A DNA stretch of 64,000 bases from Parazoarcus communis (GTDB taxonomy: Bacteria; Pseudomonadota; Gammaproteobacteria; Burkholderiales; Rhodocyclaceae). Shown piece by piece: positions 56,733 to 64,000 of this stretch (position 1 is its first letter; each line of letters opens with the position of its first letter). The stretch covers positions 4,588,001 to 4,652,000 of the forward strand of contig NZ_CP022188.1 in assembly GCF_003111665.1 (NCBI RefSeq), given 5' to 3'. Below the pieces are notes generated by a model. The model saw only the letters and a list, made by a program, of their open reading frames with translations. It was not told where the DNA came from and did not search any database. The position numbers and the translations under genes were made by a program.

Positions 56733-58046
56733 ATGGACTTCATGCTCACGCAAGGGACGGCGATGACGCTTGGCGTCGAGTTCTACGCCGCGCTTGCCCT
56801 GCTCGGTTTCCTCGTCCTGATCGGTACGCCAATCTGGGTATCGCTGGGTCTGGGTACGCTGGCAATGGTGTATGCAACGGGCGTCATCCCGACCAGCATG
56901 GTCGGCGAAGGCCTGTTCGAGGGAATCGACCACTTCGCACTGATCGCCGTACCACTGTTCATCCTCACCGGTGATGCGCTGGTGCGCTCGGGACTGTCCG
57001 ACAAGCTCCTTGACCTCGCGGAAGCCAGCGTCGGCGGCGTCCGAACGGGCCTGGGCTGCTCAACCACCCTCGGCTGCGGGTTCTTTGCCTGCATCTCGGG
57101 CTCGGATGCTGCCGGCGCCGCAGCGGTCGGACGGATGACCATCAACCGGCTGGTCGAGCGCGGCTACCCGCTGCCTGCAGCCGCTGCGCTGGTGGCCTCG
57201 GGCGCCTGTACCGGCATCCTGATTCCGCCCTCGATCGCCTACATCATCATCGGCCTCGTCCTCGGCATCTCGGTATCCACGCTGTTTCTGGCGGCACTGA
57301 TTCCCGGGATCATGATCATGTTCTCGGTGATGGTGACCAACGTGATCCTGAACCGGGTGCACGGGTTCGAGCAGGGGCGATCGTCATTTTCGCTTCAGCG
57401 CTGGCTGCAGGCGATATGGGCGGCACGCTGGGCACTGGCGGTGCCGGGCGTGATTCTGGGCGGCATCTATTCGGGCGTCTTCACCCCGACCGAGTCCGCT
57501 GCTGCCGCGGTCACGATCACGGTGCTGATCGGCTTCCACCAGAAGCGTCTGGGCTTCGCCGACATCCCCAAGATGCTGGAGAGCTCGGCCAAGGTGTGCG
57601 GCATCATCGTACCCATCATTGCCGTATCCCTGCCCCTGGCGCAGATCATGGCGGTGCTCGACATCCCGCAGTCCTTCGTACAGACCATCAGCGGGATCTC
57701 CAGCGATCCGACGATGATCATCCTGATGATGATCGGGCTGCTGCTCATCACCGGCCTGTTCATGGAGACCACACCCAGCATCCTGATCATGTCGCCCCTG
57801 CTGCTGCCGCTGGCGCAGTCGCTCGGGATGAGCGAGATCCACTTCTCGATCATCATGGTCACCACCCTGGGTATCGGCTTCATCACCCCACCGTTCGGAC
57901 TCAACCTGTTTGTGCTGTCAGGGCTGACCGGATGCTCGGTGATGTCGATGTCGCGCTACGCCATCCCCTACGTGCTTGGCATGCTGGCGGTGGTGTTGCT
58001 GGTGGCCTTCATTCCACAGCTTTCAATGTGGGGCATTCCTGGTTAA
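56733..58046 (+). CDS. dctM: TRAP transporter large membrane subunit (DctM type)
   Basis: A 437-residue channel subunit with about twelve helices; family segments are HFALIAVPLFILTGDALVRSGLSDKLLDLAEA, GCGFFACISGSDAAGAAAVGRM, CTGILIPPSIAYIIIGLV and GIYSGVFTPTESAAAAV. It moves the substrate with Na+. GAGGAG (56720-56725) gives the start. Confidence 0.93.
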   Translation: MDFMLTQGTAMTLGVEFYAALALLGFLVLIGTPIWVSLGLGTLAMVYATGVIPTSMVGEGLFEGIDHFALIAVPLFILTGDALVRSGLSDKLLDLAEASVGGVRTGLGCSTTLGCGFFACISGSDAAGAAAVGRMTINRLVERGYPLPAAAALVASGACTGILIPPSIAYIIIGLVLGISVSTLFLAALIPGIMIMFSVMVTNVILNRVHGFEQGRSSFSLQRWLQAIWAARWALAVPGVILGGIYSGVFTPTESAAAAVTITVLIGFHQKRLGFADIPKMLESSAKVCGIIVPIIAVSLPLAQIMAVLDIPQSFVQTISGISSDPTMIILMMIGLLLITGLFMETTPSILIMSPLLLPLAQSLGMSEIHFSIIMVTTLGIGFITPPFGLNLFVLSGLTGCSVMSMSRYAIPYVLGMLAVVLLVAFIPQLSMWGIPG

Positions 58047-58053
58047 AGCCTGT

Positions 58054-58100
58054 GCCCGTTCAGGCGCCGGATGGCCGCCCGCCATCCGGTGAAAACGGGC
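58054..58100 (+). terminator. Hairpin between dctM and hpsN
   Basis: CCGGATGGC (58067-58075) pairs with GCCATCCGG (58081-58089), and outer arms GCCCGTT (58054-58060) and AACGGGC (58094-58100) also pair. A T-run lies at 58112-58118, slightly late. It may partly end the TRAP transcript before the hpsN promoter. Confidence 0.6.
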
Positions 58101-59477
<1,377 letters not shown>

Positions 59478-59478
59478 G

Positions 59479-60240
59479 ATGAGCGCCCGTTTCGATCTGA
59501 GCGGGCGCGTTGCCGCCGTCACCGGCGGCAGCTCCGGCCTCGGCCGCGCGATGGCGCGGGCGCTGGCCGGCGCAGGTGCAGACCTGGTGCTGATCGCGCG
59601 CCGCCGCAGCGAGCTTGAGCAAGCGGTCGGTGAAATCCGCAGCGCCGGCGGACGTGCAGCCTTCGTCGTTGCCGACCTCGCCGACCCGGCCGCGCTTGGC
59701 GACATCGCGGCACAGGCCGCCGAAGCCTTCGGCGCACCGAACATCCTCATCAATGCCGCCGGCGTTAACCTGCGCCAGCCCATCGAGGACGTCGGCCCCG
59801 AAGCCTGGAACCTGCACCTCGCGCTCCACCTCACCGCCCCCTTCTTCCTCGCCAAGGCCATGGCACCGGCCATGATCGCAAAGGGGCGGGGCCGCATCAT
59901 CAACCTCGCTTCGCTGCAGTCGCAGCGCGCCTTCCCCAACAGCGCACCGTACGGCGCAGGCAAGGGCGGCATCGTGCAGCTGACGCGGGCCATGGCCGAG
60001 GCCTGGTCGCGCCACGGCATCACGGTCAATGCGATCGCGCCCGGCTTCTTTCCCACCGAACTCACCGCAGCGGTCTTCAACGACCCCGCACGTGCAGAAG
60101 CCAATGCCCGCCAGACCATGATCGGGCGTAACGGCGAGCTCGAAGACATCGCCGGCCCCACGATCTTCTTCGCGTCGGACGCCTCCGCTTACGTCACCGG
60201 GCAGACCCTGTACGTCGACGGCGGCTTCTCCGCAAAATGA
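59479..60240 (+). CDS. hpsO: DHPS 2-dehydrogenase, short-chain dehydrogenase family
   Basis: A 253-residue SDR with nucleotide loop TGGSSGLG (15-22), NAAG (92-95), catalytic S145, Y158 and K162 (YGAGK). The cofactor strand ends in ARRRSE, so NADP(H) use is possible. With HpsP it is thought to interconvert DHPS enantiomers through the 2-keto sulfonate so that HpsN receives the R form. It starts one base after the hpsN stop. Confidence 0.85.
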   Translation: MSARFDLSGRVAAVTGGSSGLGRAMARALAGAGADLVLIARRRSELEQAVGEIRSAGGRAAFVVADLADPAALGDIAAQAAEAFGAPNILINAAGVNLRQPIEDVGPEAWNLHLALHLTAPFFLAKAMAPAMIAKGRGRIINLASLQSQRAFPNSAPYGAGKGGIVQLTRAMAEAWSRHGITVNAIAPGFFPTELTAAVFNDPARAEANARQTMIGRNGELEDIAGPTIFFASDASAYVTGQTLYVDGGFSAK

Positions 60241-60257
60241 ACAACAAGGAAGAGACA

Positions 60258-61256
60258 ATGAACAGCATGCGCGCGCTGGTGTATACCGGCACCCGTGAAG
60301 TCGAATACCGCGACGCGGACTTCCCCTCTCCCGGTCCGGGCGAGGCGCTGGTGAAGATTGATGCGGTCGGTATCTGCGGCTCCGACATGCACGCCTACCA
60401 TGGCCATGACGCCCGTCGCGTGCCGCCGATGATCCTCGGCCACGAGGCCACCGGCATCGTCGAGCACGGCCGCCTGCGCGGAAAGCGCGTGACGATGAAT
60501 CCGATCGCCTTCTGCGGCTACTGCGAATACTGCCTCAGCGGGCGCCAGAATCTGTGCGCCAACCGCACCATGATCGGCATGTCCCGCCCCGGCGCCTTCG
60601 CTCAGTACCTGACCATTCCCGAGCAGTCGCTGATCGAACTGCCCGACGACATGGACCCGGTGGCCGCAGCGCTCACCGAGCCGACCGCGACCGCCCTGCA
60701 TGCGGTCCACAGAGCCATGCGCGTGTCCGAACGCCCCCTCGCGGAAGCCAGGGCGATGGTGATCGGCGCAGGCTCGATCGGCCTGCTGATCGCGCTGCTG
60801 CTCAAGCACTACGGCTGCCGCGACATCCTGATCGGCGACACCAACGCGCTGCGCCGCCAGACCGCGACCGAGGCTGACTGTGGCGAGGTCTTCGATCCGT
60901 CGGCAAGCACGCCGGACGAAAACCACTACGACCTCGTGTTCGACGCCGTGGGCGCCGTCGCCACGCGCAAGACCGCAATCGACAGCATCCGGCCGGGTGG
61001 CGTCATCGTGCACGTCGGCCTGCTGCAGGGCGACGGCGACTTCAACGTGCGCAAGCTGACCCTGGCGGAAGTCACCTTCATCGGCGTCTACACCTACTCG
61101 CAGACCGACCTGAAAGCGGCTGCCCAGGCGCTGTACACCGGCGCACTTGGCCCGCTGAACTGGGTGTCGACACAGCCCCTGTCCGAGGGCTCGGCCGCGT
61201 TTCAGGCCCTGCACGACGGCAGCACCCCGTCGGCCAAGATCGTGCTGATCCCGTAA
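60258..61256 (+). CDS. hpsP: DHPS 2-dehydrogenase, zinc alcohol dehydrogenase family
   Basis: A 332-residue MDR enzyme: catalytic zinc by C40, H62 and E63 (GICGSD, GHEATG), structural zinc by C86, C89, C92 and C100, and Rossmann loop VIGAGSIGLLIAL. It is the second enzyme of the proposed DHPS racemising pair. The start at 60258 is supported by AAGGAAGAG (60244-60252). An ATG at 60237 overlapping the hpsO stop (ATGA) is also possible. Confidence 0.85.
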   Translation: MNSMRALVYTGTREVEYRDADFPSPGPGEALVKIDAVGICGSDMHAYHGHDARRVPPMILGHEATGIVEHGRLRGKRVTMNPIAFCGYCEYCLSGRQNLCANRTMIGMSRPGAFAQYLTIPEQSLIELPDDMDPVAAALTEPTATALHAVHRAMRVSERPLAEARAMVIGAGSIGLLIALLLKHYGCRDILIGDTNALRRQTATEADCGEVFDPSASTPDENHYDLVFDAVGAVATRKTAIDSIRPGGVIVHVGLLQGDGDFNVRKLTLAEVTFIGVYTYSQTDLKAAAQALYTGALGPLNWVSTQPLSEGSAAFQALHDGSTPSAKIVLIP

Positions 61257-61306
61257 GCGGCTGGATAGCCGGGCTGCGCCCGGACGGTGCTCAAGCACCG
61301 CACGGC

Positions 61307-61359
61307 ATTCGCCCGATCCTGCCACGCCATCAGCGCGGCAGGATCGGGCGAATTGTTTT
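61307..61359 (+). terminator. Terminator of hpsNOP
   Basis: A perfect 17-pair stem (61307-61323 with 61337-61353), 13-base loop, then TGTTTTG. Smaller GC hairpins precede it. Confidence 0.88.
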
Positions 61360-61375
61360 GCGGCCCATAAGCGAC

Positions 61376-61414
61376 AAGGGCCTGTGACCGGCTCGATGCC
61401 GGTCACAGGCCCTT
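61376..61414 (-). terminator. Terminator of fliE
   Basis: A perfect 17-pair stem (61376-61392 with 61398-61414) around TCGAT, 20 bases beyond the fliE stop on the minus strand. No long T-run. Confidence 0.75.
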
Positions 61415-61434
61415 GAATACTTCAGCAATGCCGC

Positions 61435-61755
61435 TTAAACAGGCATGTTCATGATGTCCTGGTAGGCGGTGACCAAGCGATTTCGCACCTGCACCATCTG
61501 CTGGAACGAGAGGTTGGCCTTTTGCAGGTTCACCATCACATCCTGCAGGTTCACATTGGGGTCGCCGGCGCTGAAATCCTGCGCCATCGAACGCGCTTCC
61601 TGCTGCGCAGCGCTCACATCCTTGAGTGCATTGTTGAGCACATCGGAAAAATTGGCGCCGCCCGCAGGCTCGCTGCCCTGAACAGGTTTGTTCTGGGCGG
61701 TCTGCGACACCGAGCGCAGCTCGGACAACATTTGATCAATTCCGCGGGTATCCAT
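61435..61755 (-). CDS. fliE: Flagellar hook-basal body junction protein
   Basis: A 106-residue protein joining the MS ring to the rod. The C-terminal helices are typical: MAQDFSAGDPNVNLQDVMVNLQKANLSFQQMVQVRNRLVTAYQDIMNMPV. It is a single-gene unit here, closed by a terminator; fliF and the rest of the basal-body cluster are not beside it in the window. Confidence 0.95.
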   Translation of the reverse strand: MDTRGIDQMLSELRSVSQTAQNKPVQGSEPAGGANFSDVLNNALKDVSAAQQEARSMAQDFSAGDPNVNLQDVMVNLQKANLSFQQMVQVRNRLVTAYQDIMNMPV

Positions 61756-61800
61756 GATTACTCCCCCGGGTACGGGTTACCTGTGTTCTGAGCATAGCAG

Positions 61801-61816
61801 AGCAATCCCCATGCCA
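61801..61816 (-). promoter_or_regulatory. Sigma-54 promoter of fliE
   Basis: On the minus strand TGGCATGGGGATTGCT, matching TGGCACG-N4-TTGCT with GG and GC ten bases apart. Transcription would begin near 61789, 34 bases before the ATG. The activator gene lies just upstream. Confidence 0.85.
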
Positions 61817-61886
61817 CCACCCGCCCGGTATCGCGCCGATCGAACATCATTCGGTGCAGCACCGCCACCCGGCACACGGCCGGCAA

Positions 61887-63350
61887 TCACACCTCGTGGC
61901 CTTCATCCCTGTACTGCTGCAGCTTGTAGCGCAGCGTGCGCTCCGAGATGCCGAGTTTCTCAACCGTCTTTTTGCGCGAACCGCCCATTTCACGCAGCGT
62001 CCCGAGAATGTGCTCGCGCTCCAGATCCTTCATGTTTGCCGGCCGTGCAGCAGCCTCGGACGGTGCCGGGCCGGCAGAAGCGGCAAAACTTGCCGCCTGA
62101 TTGCCGCTTGTTGCCGGTGACGACGCATATCCGGCACCGAATCCCGGAGCAGCCGCGGCGACAGGCGGGGCCGAAACAGCCGGTGACGTCGCCGGCGCAG
62201 GCGGCGGGGCCGCCTCGCCCGTCCAGTGCGGCAGGCACAGGCGGATGGTCTCTGCACTCACGGTGTCGCCAGCGGTCAGAATCAGCGCCCGGTGCGCGGT
62301 GTTCTCGAGCTCGCGCACGTTGCCTGGCCAGCCATAGCTCAGCAGCAAGCTCTCGGCCTCAGGCGAAAAGCGTGCCTGGCGCCCCGCACGCTGGGCATGA
62401 CGCTGCAGGAAGTGACGCGCCAGCGGCACGATGTCGCCCGGCCGCTCGCGCAGCGACGGGATGCTGAGCGGAAACACGTTCAGCCGGTAGTACAAGTCCT
62501 CGCGGAAGCGTCCGGCAGCGATTTCCTTGAGCATGTCGCGGTTGCTGGTCGCGAGCACCCGGATATCGAGCGCGATCGGCTTCTTGCCGCCGACCCGTTC
62601 CACTTCGCGCTCCTGCAGCACGCGCAGCATCTTGGCCTGCAGACCCAGCGGCATTTCCGAGATCTCGTCGAGCAGGATGGTCCCGCCCTGTGCCTGCTCG
62701 AATTTGCCCGGCTGCGAGCTCTGCGCACCGGTAAAGGCGCCCTTCTCGTAGCCGAACAGGGTGGCTTCGAGCAGGTTCTCGGGGATCGCGGCGCAGTTGA
62801 TGGCGACGAAGGCTGCACGCGCACGCGGCGAGTGATGGTGGATGTGGCGCGCAAAGACTTCCTTGCCGGTGCCGGATTCGCCGGTGAGCAGCACCGTCGC
62901 GTCGGTTTCGGCCACGCGCGCGGCCAGTCCCAGCAGGTTTCGGGTGTGCGGGTCCTCGGCCACGGTATCGTCGGCTTCGGGCTGAACCGCGGCATAACGG
63001 CGCACGTTCTCGAGCAGCACCTCGGGCTCGAAGGGCTTCATCAGAAAATCGCAGGCACCGCCACGCATGGCCGCCACCGCCTTATCCACGTCGCCATAGG
63101 CCGTCATCAGCAGCACTGGCAATTGCGGCAGGCGGCTGCGGATCTCGCCCAGCAACTGCAGGCCGTCCATGGGCTGCATGCGCAGGTCGGACACCACCAG
63201 GTTGAAGGACTGGCGCTCGAGTTCGGCAAGTGCGGACGGGCCGCCGTCGACGCCGGTCACGCCATGCCCCGCCATTTCCAGCGTGAAACACACCGCATCG
63301 CGCAGTGCGTCGTCGTCCTCGACCACGAGGATGTTCAGATGTTCGATCAT
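61887..63350 (-). CDS. Sigma-54-dependent flagellar response regulator (FlrC/FleR type)
   Basis: A 487-residue activator. The receiver domain has phospho-acceptor D55 (VVSDLRMQPMDG) and the K of MKPFEP. The AAA+ domain has Walker A GESGTGKE (157-164), GAFTGA (204-209) for sigma-54 contact, and GGTILLDEISEMP as Walker B. An Ala/Pro-rich linker (about 385-440) leads to a Fis-type HTH (KKTVEKLGISERTLRYKLQQY). It would switch on class III flagellar promoters, including those of fliE and fliC1. It overlaps its kinase gene (ATGA). Confidence 0.93.
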   Translation of the reverse strand: MIEHLNILVVEDDDALRDAVCFTLEMAGHGVTGVDGGPSALAELERQSFNLVVSDLRMQPMDGLQLLGEIRSRLPQLPVLLMTAYGDVDKAVAAMRGGACDFLMKPFEPEVLLENVRRYAAVQPEADDTVAEDPHTRNLLGLAARVAETDATVLLTGESGTGKEVFARHIHHHSPRARAAFVAINCAAIPENLLEATLFGYEKGAFTGAQSSQPGKFEQAQGGTILLDEISEMPLGLQAKMLRVLQEREVERVGGKKPIALDIRVLATSNRDMLKEIAAGRFREDLYYRLNVFPLSIPSLRERPGDIVPLARHFLQRHAQRAGRQARFSPEAESLLLSYGWPGNVRELENTAHRALILTAGDTVSAETIRLCLPHWTGEAAPPPAPATSPAVSAPPVAAAAPGFGAGYASSPATSGNQAASFAASAGPAPSEAAARPANMKDLEREHILGTLREMGGSRKKTVEKLGISERTLRYKLQQYRDEGHEV

Positions 63351-64000
63351 GATGCGCGTGCTCCGCCCGCAGCGGCGCCATTCGTGGCGCCCAGGGGCAA
63401 GGTCAGGGTAAAGGTCGTGCCGGTGCCGGGCGTGGAGCTCAGCGCGATGTCGCCGCCATGGCCGCGCGCCACGCCGCGGGCAATCGCCAGGCCAAGGCCG
63501 GTGCCCTCGGCACGGGTGGTAAAGAAGGGGTCGAACAGGCGTGTCTGCACTTCGGGCGCAATGCCGCGGCCGGTGTCACTGACCACGAAACGCACCTCCC
63601 TGCCCTGCGCCCCGTCATCCAGGAAAACCTGGCAGCTCACCTTGCCGCCCGGTTCGGTCGCCTGGATTGCATTCTCCAGCAGATTCGTCAGTGCGCCGCC
63701 CACGGCCTTGCGGTCGCCATGCACGGTCAGCGCACCACATTCGCAGGCGCTCGTAAACTCGATCTGTCGCGCCCGCGCAAGCGGTTCCAGGGTGTGGGTG
63801 AGCTCGGCTGCCAGATCGCAGACGCCGAAATCCTGCCGCCCCAGGCTGTCACCGCGCGCAAACAGCAGCATGTCGCGGATCAGGCGCTCAAGGTAACGCA
63901 TGCGTTCGATGGCCCGCTCCGCCACCTTGGCCCGCTCTGCCGGCCCGAGCTCGGGCTGGCGCAGGTTGCCGGTGTACAGCAGCGCGGCCGCGAGCGGCGT
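63347..64000 (-). CDS. Sensor histidine kinase (FlrB/FleS type), N-terminus beyond the window
   Basis: 217 residues of the C-terminal part are visible, open to the right edge. It opens with TPLAAALLYTGNLRQPE, the segment just after the phosphorylated His of the dimerisation helix. The ATPase domain has NLLENAIQA (N box), VSDTGRGIAPEVQTRLFDPFFTTRAEGTGLGLAIARGVARGHGGDI (G and F boxes). It is the partner of the overlapping sigma-54 regulator. Confidence 0.92.
   Translation of the reverse strand, partial: TPLAAALLYTGNLRQPELGPAERAKVAERAIERMRYLERLIRDMLLFARGDSLGRQDFGVCDLAAELTHTLEPLARARQIEFTSACECGALTVHGDRKAVGGALTNLLENAIQATEPGGKVSCQVFLDDGAQGREVRFVVSDTGRGIAPEVQTRLFDPFFTTRAEGTGLGLAIARGVARGHGGDIALSSTPGTGTTFTLTLPLGATNGAAAGGARAS

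Overview
The window looks like chromosomal DNA of a GC-rich betaproteobacterium, most likely of the Azoarcus/Thauera/Aromatoleum group. That placement is inferred from gene families, dense ATGA-overlapped operons and gene order, not from a marker gene. I found no rRNA, tRNA, CRISPR array, phage or insertion sequence. Nearly every base is accounted for by genes or short regulatory spacers.

Layout. (1) 1-2110: the start of an HDOD protein running off the left edge, a zinc-ribbon NUDIX hydrolase and an HNH endonuclease. (2) 2242-10716: purine utilisation, with xdhABC (xanthine dehydrogenase and its cofactor-insertion factor) followed by the ATPase and two permeases of a nucleoside/purine ABC importer. 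Two NtrC-like sites 30 bp apart precede xdhA. (3) 11084-18931: an eight-gene sugar-modification operon (cupin ketoisomerase, sulfotransferase, PLP aminotransferase, ATP-grasp/HAD fusion, beta-propeller glycosidase-like protein, FemAB/GNAT-like protein, methyltransferase, glycosyltransferase). (4) 19452-30609: two near-identical 493-residue flagellins bracketing a TPR-methyltransferase, a 1246-residue multi-domain glycan enzyme and a TPR/OGT-type (GT41) glycosyltransferase; with region 3 this is probably a flagellin glycosylation island. (5) 30687-36598: flaG, fliD, fliS, fliT, a fliK-like gene, an orphan FlhB C-terminal-domain gene and two tandem YcgR/PilZ genes.

(6) 36635-61256: organosulfonate catabolism. 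On the minus strand, reading right to left, are suyA, suyB, a tripartite tricarboxylate transporter (tctC, tctA, tctB), slcC, comC, the three-gene transhydrogenase pntAA-pntAB-pntB, and pyruvate carboxylase. Two GntR/HutC regulators, a UPF0324 exporter, an inositol-monophosphatase-family protein and a LacI regulator follow. Then comes a plus-strand block: a small membrane protein, a TRAP transporter (dctPQM) and hpsN, hpsO, hpsP. Read together, 2,3-dihydroxypropane-1-sulfonate (DHPS) would enter by TRAP, be made R-configured by HpsO/HpsP and be oxidised by HpsN to (R)-sulfolactate. Imported (S)-sulfolactate would be inverted by SlcC (oxidation) and ComC (NADPH reduction). SuyAB would split (R)-sulfolactate into pyruvate and sulfite. 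Sulfite would leave through the UPF0324 protein, pyruvate carboxylase would replenish oxaloacetate, and the transhydrogenase could supply the NADPH that ComC needs. Two copies of TGTAAGCGCTTACA overlap or follow the TRAP and hpsN promoters, and a shared AACTCATnTAG element sits just upstream of the suyA and exporter -35 boxes. This gives a readable two-regulator scheme.

(7) 61435-64000: fliE with a strong sigma-54 promoter, and a FlrC/FleR-type sigma-54 activator with its sensor kinase (cut by the right edge).
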